NCBI GenBank assembly: GCA_016706055.1
Contig: JADJKL010000007.1
Coordinates: 186,001-250,000, forward strand
DNA length: 64,000 bases
Origin: Chitinophagaceae bacterium
GTDB taxonomy: Bacteria > Bacteroidota > Bacteroidia > Chitinophagales > Chitinophagaceae
Direction: 5' to 3'
Position numbers and translations under genes: made by a program. How positions within the stretch are numbered: position 1 is the first letter of the stretch; each line of letters opens with the position of its first letter. Below the pieces are notes generated by a model that saw only the letters and a list, made by a program, of their open reading frames with translations, did no database searches and had not been told where the DNA came from. Shown in pieces: positions 15,879-25,474 of the stretch.

Positions 15879-16787
15879 TTAACCTGACGGGGTTCTTGTC
15901 CGCCACTTGACAACGGAGATGATAACTCCACTTGCAATAATGCAAAGCATGCCGGTTGCAGAAATTAAATCAGGAAACGCATCACCCAACGCCATGCCTA
16001 TAAATACTGAGAAGATAATATTAGAATAACCGATTGCAGAAACGATGCCTGCCTTATCTGCCCCGTAAGATTTTGTAACAAAGTACTGTCCAAAAAAAGC
16101 CGCTAACCCAAGCCACAAAACATAAAACCATTCAATACCTACCGGCCATCTGAAATTGATAAAAAAAACATTATCTGGTTCTATATTAAATGCATAACGG
16201 ACAATCATAAAAATAGATGGCACAATAAAACCGCTACCAATAAATGCAAGCATAATAACACGGTTGTCGTAATAAGTTGCCAATCTGTTTACAGACATAT
16301 AAGCAATAGCAGAAGAAACACCAGAAATTAATCCTGCTACATGATAATACCAAGGGAAATCAATAGCAGGTTTATACACCAATAACATTCCTATAAACCC
16401 AAGGAATACTGCAAACAAAACTATACGACCATGATATTCTTTAAATAATAAAAAAGAAAAAATTGCAATGAATATTGCAGAAGTAAGATTATATGTCATT
16501 GCTGTTCCCAGCGGAAGATGAAGAATGCAATAGAGTAATGAGTACAATGCTGTAGTTCCCATAATTCCACGAAAGATGAGCAGTTTTAGTTTTCCTCCTT
16601 TGTTCTTTGGTGGTTTAGCTATAAAGCCTGCAATCAATACCAATATACCAACTGTATTTCTCCAGAAAACTAATTGCCCAGCACCAAAGCTTCCTTTTAA
16701 AATTTTTGCAGCTCCTCCCATTACAGAAAAGCCAAGTCCTGCGAGCAACATGAATAAAATTCCTCTGTATCTGGAGTCTATTTTCAT
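15879..16787 (-). CDS. EamA/DMT superfamily transporter
   Basis: 302-aa inner-membrane transporter with ten predicted helices in two five-helix EamA repeats, the usual drug/metabolite exporter plan. The substrate is unknown. Its ATG overlaps the stop of the aminotransferase gene (TAATG), so the genes are coupled; export of an amino acid or keto acid linked to that enzyme is possible but speculative. Confidence 0.85.
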   Translation of the reverse strand: MKIDSRYRGILFMLLAGLGFSVMGGAAKILKGSFGAGQLVFWRNTVGILVLIAGFIAKPPKNKGGKLKLLIFRGIMGTTALYSLLYCILHLPLGTAMTYNLTSAIFIAIFSFLLFKEYHGRIVLFAVFLGFIGMLLVYKPAIDFPWYYHVAGLISGVSSAIAYMSVNRLATYYDNRVIMLAFIGSGFIVPSIFMIVRYAFNIEPDNVFFINFRWPVGIEWFYVLWLGLAAFFGQYFVTKSYGADKAGIVSAIGYSNIIFSVFIGMALGDAFPDLISATGMLCIIASGVIISVVKWRTRTPSG

Positions 16788-17938
16788 TAATAGTTAACTA
16801 ATTTTTCTACTGCCGCTTCCAACGTTTCATTTTTCTTTGAAAAACAAAAACGTAAAACTTTATCATCTTTTCCATTGTGATAAAAAGCAGAAACAGGAAT
16901 AGTAGCAACACCAGCTTCTTTTGTTAAGCGTATCGCAAAATCCTTATCTCCTTCATCACTTATTTTTTCATAAGTACCGCAAATAAAATAACTACCGGAA
17001 GAGTTTTGTAAAGTAAATCTTGTTTGGTCCATGAATTTTATAAAATGATCCCTTTTCTCCTGCATGATGGATGATAAAGACAAGTACGCCTCTTTATTTT
17101 TTAAAAAAGTAGCCAATGCAACCTGTGTCGGTGTGTGGCAAGTAAACGCATTGAACTGATGAACTTTTCTGAACTCTTTAGTTAATTCAGGCGGGGCAAT
17201 ACAATAGCCCATTTTCCAGCCTGTACAATTATAGGTTTTACCAAATGAAAAACAAACAAAACTTCTTTCCCGTAAATCGGGATAACGAAGTATGCTCTGG
17301 TGGGGAATACTATCAAATATCAGATGCTCATACACTTCATCACTAATGATAAAAATATTCGTGCCTTCCACTATCTTTCGTAATTCCTGAATATCGCTTT
17401 CTGTAATCACACTACCAGTTGGATTGTGCGGCGAATTAATGATGATGGCTTTTGTTTTTGGAGTGATTGCTTTCTTTACTGCTACCCAATCAATATTATA
17501 ATTAGGATATACTAAAGAAACTGTAACAGCTTTTGCTCCGTTTATTTCAATATTGGGAATATAGCTATCGTAACCAGGTTCAAAAACAATCACTTCATCA
17601 TCTGGTTGCAATATCGTTGTAAGTGCAGAATAGATAGCATAAGTGCCACCGGGTGTAATAGTAATTTCAGTATCAGGATTTATGTTTGACTGATATAGAA
17701 ATGCTGCTTTTTCTGCAATGGATTCTCTCAATGGCATCCACCCAGGCATTGGCGGATACTGATTATAATTATTCCTCATCGCTTCGCTTACCAATGCAAT
17801 CAGTTCTCCACTCATCGGATAATCGGGAAATCCTTGGCCAAGATTAACTGCTTTGTGTTCATTCGCCAATGCACTCATAACAGAAAAGATAGTGGTGCCG
17901 ACGTTGGGAAGTTTAGAAGTAAGTTGAATTGTACTCAA
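16787..17938 (-). CDS. Methionine/aromatic aminotransferase, PLP fold type I (YbdL-like)
   Basis: PLP-dependent aminotransferase (383 aa) of the YbdL/kynurenine aminotransferase group, probably using methionine or aromatic amino acids with a 2-oxo acid. N-L-G-Q-G-F-P-D-Y is near residue 32, N-S-P-H-N-P-T-G binds the cofactor, and the Schiff-base lysine lies in S-F-G-K-T-Y-N-C-T-G-W-K. First gene of a two-gene unit with the EamA transporter. Confidence 0.88.
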   Translation of the reverse strand: MSTIQLTSKLPNVGTTIFSVMSALANEHKAVNLGQGFPDYPMSGELIALVSEAMRNNYNQYPPMPGWMPLRESIAEKAAFLYQSNINPDTEITITPGGTYAIYSALTTILQPDDEVIVFEPGYDSYIPNIEINGAKAVTVSLVYPNYNIDWVAVKKAITPKTKAIIINSPHNPTGSVITESDIQELRKIVEGTNIFIISDEVYEHLIFDSIPHQSILRYPDLRERSFVCFSFGKTYNCTGWKMGYCIAPPELTKEFRKVHQFNAFTCHTPTQVALATFLKNKEAYLSLSSIMQEKRDHFIKFMDQTRFTLQNSSGSYFICGTYEKISDEGDKDFAIRLTKEAGVATIPVSAFYHNGKDDKVLRFCFSKKNETLEAAVEKLVNY

Positions 17939-18030
17939 TTTATATAATTAGGTGTTGAGTAAAATTAATTGCATTTGGCCAACTATAAATAATAAGTTCA
18001 GTATTTTGTTGGTTCGAATCTTAACAAACT

Positions 18031-19005
18031 TTGCCATTGTTTACAAAACTCAATGCTTTCTTTAACCCAGAACAATTTCAAGGATGGGGCAAAAAGAAAA
18101 ATTATTTTGAAGGTTGGTATTTTAAACTCATCAGTGCTGATGAAAAAATTGCTTTTGCATTTATTCCGGGCATTGCAATGGATGCAGCTGGAAATCAGCA
18201 TGCTTTTATACAAGTACTGGATGGAAAAAAGCAAACGACAGTATATCACAAGTTTGCTATAAACGATTTCATTCCACAGCTTAAAAAATTCTCCATAGCT
18301 ATTGGCGACAATAATTTTTCAGAACAGCAATTACAATTAAATCTCCCGAAGATTAAAGGAACGTTGAACTTTTCAGGTAATGTTCTTTGGCCAAAACCAT
18401 GGCATTCTCCCGGCATTATGGGACCATTTGCCTTTGTTCCTTTTATGGAGTGTTATCATGGCATTGTAAGTATGGATCATATTATTCGAGGTAAATTAGA
18501 AATAGATGGAGCAACCGTTGATTTCAGTAATGGGAGAGGATATGTGGAAAAAGATTGGGGCCGTTCTTTTCCTTCTGCTTATTTCTGGATGCAATCCAAT
18601 CATTTTAGCGAAGCTGGCATTTCATTAAAATGTTCTGTTGCGAAAATTCCATGGTTAAGAAGCTCTTTTGTTGGATTTATTGCAGGAGTGTGGTTGAAGG
18701 ATAGATTAATTCGCTTCACTACCTACAATCAATCCAAACTACGCAAATCATTTGCCAATGAAAAAGAAGTGGAGATTGTTTTGGAAAACAAAAACTATCT
18801 GTTGGAAATATTAGCACATCGAAACAATACTACCCAATTGGCTTCGCCAATAAACGGTTTTATGAATGGACGAATTGAAGAAAGTATGACATCTTCTATC
18901 GCAGTAATGCTCACCGATAAAAAAAATAATAAAATACTTTTAAGCGATACAGGTAATAATGCTGGGCTTGAAGTGGCGGGCAATATTCAGGAAATTATAG
19001 TTTAG
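18031..19005 (+). CDS. Tocopherol cyclase-like protein
   Basis: 324-aa protein resembling the tocopherol cyclase/VTE1 family: F-E-G-W-Y-F-K near residue 27, G-Y-V-E-K-D-W-G-R-S-F-P and W-M-Q-S-N-H-F in the middle. Bacteria with such genes need not make tocopherol, so the real substrate is unclear. An in-frame TAA at 18022 and lack of an early ATG force a TTG start, at 18031 or 18037. The gene ends 11 bp inside the convergent MmcQ/YjbR gene. Confidence 0.75.
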   Translation: MPLFTKLNAFFNPEQFQGWGKKKNYFEGWYFKLISADEKIAFAFIPGIAMDAAGNQHAFIQVLDGKKQTTVYHKFAINDFIPQLKKFSIAIGDNNFSEQQLQLNLPKIKGTLNFSGNVLWPKPWHSPGIMGPFAFVPFMECYHGIVSMDHIIRGKLEIDGATVDFSNGRGYVEKDWGRSFPSAYFWMQSNHFSEAGISLKCSVAKIPWLRSSFVGFIAGVWLKDRLIRFTTYNQSKLRKSFANEKEVEIVLENKNYLLEILAHRNNTTQLASPINGFMNGRIEESMTSSIAVMLTDKKNNKILLSDTGNNAGLEVAGNIQEIIV

Positions 19006-19333
19006 ATTTTTTCTTCTTTGGTTTTACCAGTTCATAAGAATGGTCAATCCATTCTTTTAATTGCGTTGTATCTGCAGTTCCATCCACCACAATTGTATTC
19101 CAATGTTTCTTGTTCATGTGGTATCCAGGAAGTACACAAGAAAACTCTTCTCTTAGTTCAATTGCTTTATCTGGATCGCATTTTACATTAAAACGAAAGT
19201 CGGCTCCATCAAGTCCGGTTAACAGGAAAATTTTACCCTCTACTTTCATAACAAGGGTTTCCGGACCGAAGGGAAATCCCTCTTCCACATCAGCTTTTGT
19301 AAGACAATAATTTCTAAGTGTTTCAATATTCAT
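18995..19333 (-). CDS. MmcQ/YjbR family protein
   Basis: 112-aa protein with the compact MmcQ/YjbR fold: E-G-F-P-F-G-P-E-T-L-V near residue 18, F-N-V-K-C-D-P in the middle, M-N-K-K-H-W-N-T after it, and a Lys-rich tail. The family has a double-wing DNA-binding-like fold but no settled function. It lies 2 bp after the RidA gene, likely in the same transcript. Confidence 0.85.
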   Translation of the reverse strand: MNIETLRNYCLTKADVEEGFPFGPETLVMKVEGKIFLLTGLDGADFRFNVKCDPDKAIELREEFSCVLPGYHMNKKHWNTIVVDGTADTTQLKEWIDHSYELVKPKKKKSKL

Positions 19334-19335
19334 AA

Positions 19336-19722
19336 TTATCCAATTATAGCACTTGCCTCTATTTCTATTAAATATTCAGGAGCAATCAATCCTTTTATCT
19401 CTATCATACTGGTGCATGGCTTAATATCTTTAAAGAATTCGCCGTGAGCTTTTCCATATTCTTCCCAGCGTTTGATATCAGTAACAAACATTCTTGTTCG
19501 CACTACATCTTTTAAAGATCCTCCAGCTTTATGCAGCACCTTTTCAATTTTTTCAATAATATATTTTGTTTGTGCATACGCATCGTTTTTTCCAACCAGC
19601 AAACTGTTTTCATCTACAGCCACCGTTCCTGTAACCTCAATAACGTTTCCGATTTTAACCGCACGGCTGTAGCCAATTATATTTTCCCATTTAGCACCTG
19701 ATGAATAGTTTGTTCTTTCCAT
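19336..19722 (-). CDS. RidA family (YjgF/YER057c/UK114) protein
   Basis: Probable enamine/imine deaminase clearing reactive intermediates of PLP enzymes, or a related RidA subfamily member. The trimer-forming fold is about 128 aa. Conserved Arg occurs in V-V-R-T-R-M-F-V-T-D, and the acidic C-terminal stretch I-E-I-E-A is typical. The frame extends 5 codons further, but the ATG at 19722 sits just after the upstream exonuclease stop, giving tight coupling. Confidence 0.85.
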   Translation of the reverse strand: MERTNYSSGAKWENIIGYSRAVKIGNVIEVTGTVAVDENSLLVGKNDAYAQTKYIIEKIEKVLHKAGGSLKDVVRTRMFVTDIKRWEEYGKAHGEFFKDIKPCTSMIEIKGLIAPEYLIEIEASAIIG

Positions 19723-19723
19723 A

Positions 19724-20443
19724 TTATTTAATTTCAATATTCTCTTCTTTGATCAATTGCTCACCATTCATTCGTAATAATATCTGTGCCACCGTCACCA
19801 CATCTTTCTGGCAATATGTAACGATACGTTCCAGATTTTTTTCTTTCCAATATACTTCCCAAACCATGCTGCCATCGATATCATCTTTCGGCGTAGGCAC
19901 TCCCAATACATGTGCTAACAAGTTCAACGAAGTAAAACTTTTATAATCACCAAATTTCCAAAGCTCCAATGTGTCATAATGATTTACCTCCCAAGGCTTC
20001 TTTCCTGAGATATTCAATAAAGATGGAATTGACAGACCATTAATAATCATTCTCCGGCATAAATAAGGAAAGTCAAATTCTTTTCCATTGTGAGCACAAA
20101 GAAATTTTGCTTCGCCTGTTGCCCATTTGTTCAGCATATCAATAAATTCTATCAACAGTTTCTTTTCATCATCTCCATAAAAACTTTTTAATACTATTTT
20201 TCGTTGTTCATCATTGCCTTGTATTACTCCGCAGCTGACACACACAATCTTTCCAAACTCTGCGTAAATGCCGGCACGGGGATATAGTGTTTCGTTCGTT
20301 TGCCCTTCGTGGTATTTTACCAACGAAGTAGATTTTGTGTCCCACAGTTTTTTCCAATCATTTGGTAAATCGGCATAAGCTGGAGATTGTGGTACTGTTT
20401 CTATATCAAGAAACAAAATGTTGTGTAATGGTAAGGCTGCCAT
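19724..20443 (-). CDS. Predicted 3'-5' exonuclease, PolB-exonuclease-like (DEDD)
   Basis: Metal-dependent nuclease fold of the DEDD superfamily. Exo I D-I-E-T is near residue 13, exo II N-G-K-E-F-D-F-P mid-protein, and the exo III region Y-C-Q-K-D-V-V near the end (Tyr at the DEDDy position). It matches the family related to the exonuclease domain of DNA polymerase B; a repair or RNA-processing role is inference. It is upstream of and coupled to the RidA gene. Confidence 0.8.
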   Translation of the reverse strand: MAALPLHNILFLDIETVPQSPAYADLPNDWKKLWDTKSTSLVKYHEGQTNETLYPRAGIYAEFGKIVCVSCGVIQGNDEQRKIVLKSFYGDDEKKLLIEFIDMLNKWATGEAKFLCAHNGKEFDFPYLCRRMIINGLSIPSLLNISGKKPWEVNHYDTLELWKFGDYKSFTSLNLLAHVLGVPTPKDDIDGSMVWEVYWKEKNLERIVTYCQKDVVTVAQILLRMNGEQLIKEENIEIK

Positions 20444-20470
20444 AAACTTATTTTTCTTCCCTAAAAATAG

Positions 20471-20491
20471 AAAACCCCGGACAAACCGAGG
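20471..20491 (-). terminator. Terminator after manC
   Basis: The minus strand reads CCTCGG, a 5-nt loop, CCGGGG, then TTTTC: a 6-bp GC stem with one G-U pair and a short T tract, 30 bp after the manC stop. Confidence 0.6.
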
Positions 20492-20520
20492 CTACTACTT
20501 TCAGGTAATTCTTTAAAAAA

Positions 20521-21603
20521 TCAGAGATATTTTTCTCCCATATTGCGTTTAACTTCTGCTACATAGTCTTTTATCTCCTGTTCTTTATCTTTTTTGCATA
20601 TTAGTAAGACATCTTTTGTGTCAACAACAATAAACTCATCAAGTCCTTGCAACAAAACAAGTTTGTTGTCTGGCACATGAACGATACAGTTTTTTGCATC
20701 CACCGCCATTACTTTTTTTCCGACAACGGCATTTCCAAAATAATCCTTGTCTTTATTTTCCCATGCACTATTCCATGTTCCTAAATCACTCCATCCAAAT
20801 GAAGCAGGAACTAGGTAAACATTTTCGGCTTTTTCCATTACACCAAAGTCAATAGAGATATTGGTGCACTGAGGATAGATTTCTTCCACCGCTTCTTTTT
20901 CTTGTGGCGTATTGAATTTATCTTTCTCTGCTACAAACACATCATATATCTCAGGCAAATGTTTTTCCATTGCCGCTAATATGTTTTTTACTTTCCAGAT
21001 AAAAATGCCTGCATTCCATAAAAAGTCTCCACTGGCAATAAATGTTTTTGCCAGATCAAGATTAGGTTTTTCGGTAAACGTTTTTACTTTATATATATCC
21101 GGCGCCGCCTCTTTGGTTTCATGCTGAATATAACCATAACCGGTATTGGGATTAGTTGGTTTTATTCCTATCGTCACCAACGCATTCACCGTTTCTGCAA
21201 AACCCATTGCCTTCTTTGCTGTTTTCACAAACTCATCGGTTTCCAGTATCAGATTATCCGAAGGAGCTGCCAACATTACTGCTTTCGGGTCTTTATTTAA
21301 TAACTTGAAGGCGATATAAGCAATGCAGGGTGCGGTGCTTTTTCTGGAAGGCTCTGCAATTATATTCTCTTCGGGAAAATTAGGAAGTTGACTTTTTACA
21401 ATGTCTACATACTCCTGCGCCGTTACGATATAAATATTTTCAGCAGGCACTAATTTGCTATATCGTTCATAGGTCTGTTGTATCAGCGTTTTGCCAGTGC
21501 CAAGTATGTCTAAAAATTGTTTGGGAAGATCCGTTCTGCTCATCGGCCAGAAACGGCTACCTATTCCCCCTGCCATTATTGCTACGTAGTGATGTTTATT
21601 CAT
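20521..21603 (-). CDS. manC: Mannose-1-phosphate guanylyltransferase
   Basis: Makes GDP-mannose from mannose-1-phosphate and GTP for surface glycans. The nucleotidyltransferase motif A-G-G-I-G-S-R-F-W-P-M-S is near residue 11 and the mannose-binding F-T-E-K-P is mid-protein; D-L-G-T-W-N-S follows. At 360 aa it is the short single-domain form without a C-terminal isomerase. It lies 34 bp after the kdsD gene, likely in the same operon. Confidence 0.92.
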   Translation of the reverse strand: MNKHHYVAIMAGGIGSRFWPMSRTDLPKQFLDILGTGKTLIQQTYERYSKLVPAENIYIVTAQEYVDIVKSQLPNFPEENIIAEPSRKSTAPCIAYIAFKLLNKDPKAVMLAAPSDNLILETDEFVKTAKKAMGFAETVNALVTIGIKPTNPNTGYGYIQHETKEAAPDIYKVKTFTEKPNLDLAKTFIASGDFLWNAGIFIWKVKNILAAMEKHLPEIYDVFVAEKDKFNTPQEKEAVEEIYPQCTNISIDFGVMEKAENVYLVPASFGWSDLGTWNSAWENKDKDYFGNAVVGKKVMAVDAKNCIVHVPDNKLVLLQGLDEFIVVDTKDVLLICKKDKEQEIKDYVAEVKRNMGEKYL

Positions 21604-21637
21604 TTCCTCAATAGTGAATGGTGAATTAATCCACCGG

Positions 21638-22600
21638 TTATATTAATCCTTCTCTTATCAAATCATGCAAATGTAAAATACCTTCATAGTTTCCACTTGC
21701 TGTTACGGCCAATTGTGTTATTTCATTTTTGCGAAGCATATTCAATGCATCTACAGCTAACTTATCCGGTTCAATCGTTTTCGGATTCGCTGTCATTATA
21801 TCACCAGCCTTTATTGCGTCAATCGCAGTATTTTTTTCCAGCATTCTTCGCAGGTCACCATCAGTAATGATACCTAACAATCTATTATTATCATCTACCA
21901 CTGCTGTAATACCTAATCTTTTTTGTGTCATCTCCACAATCACTTCTTTTAATGATTGTGTTGGCAGCACTTTAGGCTTTTCATTATTGCCTGCCAGATC
22001 AGCTACTTTCAGATATAATTTTTTTCCTAATAATCCTCCGGGATGAAATTTTGCAAAATCATCGCTTTGAAATCCTTTAAGTTCCATCAGACAAACCGCC
22101 AATGCATCGCCCATTACCAATTGTGCGGTTGTACTCGTTGTTGGAGCCAGGTTATTTGGACAAGCTTCCTGTTCAACAGTAGAATTTAAAATGATTGTTG
22201 AATTCTTCGCAAGATATGATTGAAGACTTCCAACCATTCCGATTATTATGTTACCGAAATTTCTAACCAGCGGAACCAGTGCTTTTATTTCTGGGCTTTC
22301 GCCGCTTTTGCTAATAATTAAAACAATGTCATCCTTTAGCACCATGCCCAAATCTCCATGAATAGCATCTGCCGCATGCATAAAAATAGAGGGTGTTCCG
22401 GTAGAGTTTAGCGTAGCAACAATTTTTTGAGCAATCGCTGCACTCTTTCCAATTCCACTAACCACCAACCTACCTTTATTATCTGCAATCGTCTTTACGG
22501 CTTTTTCAAAATCATCATCAATAAAAGCAGTTAGTCCTGTAACAGACTTTGCTTCTAACTCGATGGTTCTGAGTGCGACTTGTTTTATAGAATTAGACAT
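21638..22600 (-). CDS. kdsD: D-arabinose-5-phosphate isomerase (KdsD/KpsF)
   Basis: Converts ribulose-5-phosphate to arabinose-5-phosphate, the first committed step to Kdo for lipopolysaccharide. An N-terminal SIS sugar-isomerase domain (about residues 30-170; G-I-G-K-S, D-A-I-H-G-D-L-G-M) is followed by two CBS domains (about 205-320). The length of 320 aa is standard. With manC it forms a surface-polysaccharide precursor operon. Confidence 0.92.
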   Translation of the reverse strand: MSNSIKQVALRTIELEAKSVTGLTAFIDDDFEKAVKTIADNKGRLVVSGIGKSAAIAQKIVATLNSTGTPSIFMHAADAIHGDLGMVLKDDIVLIISKSGESPEIKALVPLVRNFGNIIIGMVGSLQSYLAKNSTIILNSTVEQEACPNNLAPTTSTTAQLVMGDALAVCLMELKGFQSDDFAKFHPGGLLGKKLYLKVADLAGNNEKPKVLPTQSLKEVIVEMTQKRLGITAVVDDNNRLLGIITDGDLRRMLEKNTAIDAIKAGDIMTANPKTIEPDKLAVDALNMLRKNEITQLAVTASGNYEGILHLHDLIREGLI

Positions 22601-22948
22601 GCTTGAAATTGCAACTGTAAATATAAAATACTAATGGCGGCAAATTTAGATGTTTTGGCATGAAGTGATAGTTATCCAATCGTTACAATTTAGTTCGTAG
22701 CTTTTTATACTTTTTATCGAGTTGAAATATTCGTAAATTCGCAAACTTCCGAAAATCCTCGAGAAGGGCTCTTAAACTGGAGAAGAAGTTGTGCGACCCC
22801 GGCCATTAAGACAGCAAAAACACTTATTTATCTTATAAAATTCAAACTGTGCAAAAAATATACTTGCACATGTTCCCGTAGTCGGGCAAAAAGAGGTATC
22901 TTAAATGAATATGTATTTATAAAGAAGGCTTAAGGAAATAAAAGAAAA
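22601..22948. other. Divergent intergenic region kdsD / recQ
   Basis: 348 bp with no ORF or RNA I can recognise. It holds a perfect -7 box for kdsD on the minus strand (22641-22648, TAAATTTG) and a weaker TATACTTG near 22859 that could serve recQ. Confidence 0.5.
22641..22648 (-). promoter_or_regulatory. -7 box upstream of kdsD
   Basis: The minus strand reads TAAATTTG, a perfect TAnnTTTG match 40 bp before the kdsD start. Confidence 0.45.
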
Positions 22949-25234
22949 ATGGCAACATCAACAGCAAAGAAGCCTGCCCCAAAAAAGGCAAAGGCAAGTG
23001 AAGGAAAAACCACAAAAGTTAAATCAGCTACCACAGTAAAGCAAAAAGTTGATCTCCACAAATCACTTAAGGAGCATTTTGGTTTCAACAAATTTAAAGG
23101 CACTCAGGAAAAAGCAATTGAATCCTTATTGGCAGGGCATGACACATTTGTAATTATGCCAACAGGCGGAGGCAAAAGCCTTTGTTACCAGCTACCTGCA
23201 ATCATAAGCGAAGGTGTTGCATTAATCGTTTCGCCATTAATCGCTTTGATGAAAAATCAAGTAGATCTTGTTCGTGGATATAGCAGCAACGATAATGTGG
23301 CTCATTTTCTAAACTCTACGCTTAATAAAAAAGAAATAAAAGAGGTGCATGATGATTTGCTTTCCGGCAAAACAAAATTGCTATACGTAGCTCCGGAAAC
23401 AATGACCAAGCAAGATAACATTGAGTTCTTCGCTGATCTTAAAATATCATTCTTCGCAGTAGATGAAGCTCACTGTATTTCAGAATGGGGGCATGATTTT
23501 CGTCCCGAGTACAGAAGACTCAGGGAAATGATGATTCAGATAAATCCCGATGCGCCGGTAATTGCATTAACAGCTACCGCCACTCCAAAAGTGCAGAGCG
23601 ATATTGTAAAAAATCTTGATCTGCGCAAACCAAATATTTTCATTTCTTCTTTTAATCGGGCCAATCTTTATTACGAAGTATTGCCAAAAATTAAAAAGAC
23701 ACAAGTTGATGAAAATATTGTCCGTTTTGTTAAAAGCATGGGCAAAAAAAGTGGTATCATTTATACCCTTAACAGAAAAACAACGGAAGAGCTGGCTGAT
23801 ATATTAATGGCCAATGGTATAAAAGCGGTTGCCTATCATGCAGGATTAGATAGTAAGTTAAGATCTCAGCGGCAGGATTTATTTCTGGGAGAAGAGATGC
23901 AGGTTATCTGCGCCACTATTGCATTTGGAATGGGAATTGATAAACCTGATATCCGTTTTGTAATTCATTATAACATTCCAAAGTCAATTGAAAATTATTA
24001 CCAGGAAACTGGCCGTGCCGGAAGAGATGGACTCGAAGGAAAATGTATTCTATACTATTCCCATAAAGATGTCAGTAAACTAGAACACTTGATGCGGGAC
24101 AAACCTCTTAGTGAAAGAGAAGTGGGAGCACAGCTAATAAATGAAACCGTTGCTTTTGCAGAAACAGGAGTGTGCCGCCGCAAATTATTGATGAGCTATT
24201 TCGGAGAAGATTATGAAAATGAAAACTGCGGTCAGTGCGACAACTGTAAGCATCCAAAAGAAAGATTGGAAGCGAAAGAAGAAGTAATCCTGGCCTTAAA
24301 AGCAATCAAACAATTGGACGAACGTTTTGCAACAGATTATGTGGTTAAAATTATCAGTGGAAAGCTAACGCCGCAAATACAAATGTTCCGTCATGATGAG
24401 TTAAAATGTTTTGCCAGCGGAAACGATAAAGACAATCATTTTTGGAATTCGTTAATACGACAAATGATTTTGGAAGGAATGTTGAGAAAAGATATTGAAG
24501 AATATGGAGTGTTGAAGTTTTCAAAGAATGCAGAGTCTTTTTTGAAAAAGCCAAAGTCATTCAAAATTGTTCTTAATAAATTGTATGATGATGCAAATGC
24601 CGATGATGAAGAGGCAACAGAAACAACGACGGGTGCAGCATTGGATGAGCAATTAATAAAGATGCTGATGGAGCTTCGGCAGAAAGAAGCAAAGAAAAAA
24701 AATCTACCGCCGTTCGTCATCTTTCTAGAAAATTCATTGCAGGATATGGCTACTTTTTATCCCATCACCATGGAAGGGCTGGAAAAATGCCAAGGTGTGA
24801 GCAAAGGAAAGGCAATTAAATATGGTAAACCCTTTGTAGAACTGATAAAACAATATGTAGAAGATAATAATATTGAGCGGCCGGATGATTTTGTGATGAA
24901 AAGTGTAATGAACAGAAGCGGCAGCAAGGTGTATATTATTCAGAATACGGATAAAAAAGTTTCGTTGGAAACTATTTCCAAGAACAAAGGCTGGAAAATG
25001 GAAGAAATGTTAGAAGAAATGGAAACAATTGCCGCTAGTGGTACCAAACTAAATCTTGATTATGCCATTGATGAGATGCTTGACGAAGACGATCAGGATG
25101 AAATAATAGAATATTTTAAAAGTTGCGAAACCTCGTCGTTACAGGTGGCCCAGGATGAATTATCAGAATATAATTTCAGTTGGGAGCAGTTAAAAATCAT
25201 GCGGATCAAGTTTTTAAGCGAATACGGCATGTAA
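22949..25234 (+). CDS. recQ: ATP-dependent DNA helicase RecQ
   Basis: 3'-5' helicase for recombination and fork repair. A Lys/Ala-rich N-terminal extension (1-35) precedes helicase motif I G-G-G-K-S near residue 76, the D-E-A-H box, and motif VI Q-E-T-G-R-A-G-R-D-G. Next come the four-Cys zinc site (C-R-R-K, then C-G-Q-C-D-N-C), the RQC winged helix and an HRDC domain (about 575-640). A further helix-turn-helix-like tail ends the protein, as in Bacteroidota RecQ. Complete at 761 aa. Confidence 0.95.
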   Translation: MATSTAKKPAPKKAKASEGKTTKVKSATTVKQKVDLHKSLKEHFGFNKFKGTQEKAIESLLAGHDTFVIMPTGGGKSLCYQLPAIISEGVALIVSPLIALMKNQVDLVRGYSSNDNVAHFLNSTLNKKEIKEVHDDLLSGKTKLLYVAPETMTKQDNIEFFADLKISFFAVDEAHCISEWGHDFRPEYRRLREMMIQINPDAPVIALTATATPKVQSDIVKNLDLRKPNIFISSFNRANLYYEVLPKIKKTQVDENIVRFVKSMGKKSGIIYTLNRKTTEELADILMANGIKAVAYHAGLDSKLRSQRQDLFLGEEMQVICATIAFGMGIDKPDIRFVIHYNIPKSIENYYQETGRAGRDGLEGKCILYYSHKDVSKLEHLMRDKPLSEREVGAQLINETVAFAETGVCRRKLLMSYFGEDYENENCGQCDNCKHPKERLEAKEEVILALKAIKQLDERFATDYVVKIISGKLTPQIQMFRHDELKCFASGNDKDNHFWNSLIRQMILEGMLRKDIEEYGVLKFSKNAESFLKKPKSFKIVLNKLYDDANADDEEATETTTGAALDEQLIKMLMELRQKEAKKKNLPPFVIFLENSLQDMATFYPITMEGLEKCQGVSKGKAIKYGKPFVELIKQYVEDNNIERPDDFVMKSVMNRSGSKVYIIQNTDKKVSLETISKNKGWKMEEMLEEMETIAASGTKLNLDYAIDEMLDEDDQDEIIEYFKSCETSSLQVAQDELSEYNFSWEQLKIMRIKFLSEYGM

Positions 25235-25281
25235 GCTCAAATATTAATGCATTTTGATGTGGATTTTTTGTGAATTCCTTC

Positions 25282-25289
25282 TATATTTG
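25282..25289 (+). promoter_or_regulatory. -7 box for the tRNA-Phe gene
   Basis: TATATTTG, a perfect TAnnTTTG match, 62 bp upstream of the tRNA. Start of transcription is expected near 25296, leaving a ~55-nt 5' leader. Confidence 0.55.
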
Positions 25290-25351
25290 CAACCCCGAAG
25301 CACAAAAGCGAAGATAGGCTTCCACTTACCGGAGTAGATGTGTTTCAGGAT

Positions 25352-25424
25352 GGTGCGGTAGCTCAGTTGGTAGAGCAATGGACTGAAAATCCATGTGTCG
25401 CCGGTTCAACCCCGGCCCACACCA
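25352..25424 (+). tRNA. tRNA-Phe (GAA)
   Basis: 73-nt cloverleaf with D stem GCTC/GAGC, anticodon stem ATGGA/TCCAT around loop CTGAAAA (anticodon GAA), and T stem GCCGG/CCGGC around TTCAACC. The acceptor stem GGTGCGG/CCACACC pairs except for a C5-A68 mismatch. Discriminator base is A73; the CCA tail is not encoded. Own promoter and strong terminator. Confidence 0.93.
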
Positions 25425-25435
25425 CAGTGAAGCAG

Positions 25436-25474
25436 AAAAGGCCTGATAGTTAAGAAACTATCAGGCCTTTTTTT
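25436..25474 (+). terminator. Strong intrinsic terminator after tRNA-Phe
   Basis: Perfect 16-bp stem (25436-25451 with 25456-25471), AAGA loop, then a T tract to 25474. It is nested inside a second inverted repeat, 25423-25443 with 25477-25496, whose left arm begins at the tRNA 3' end. Confidence 0.9.
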
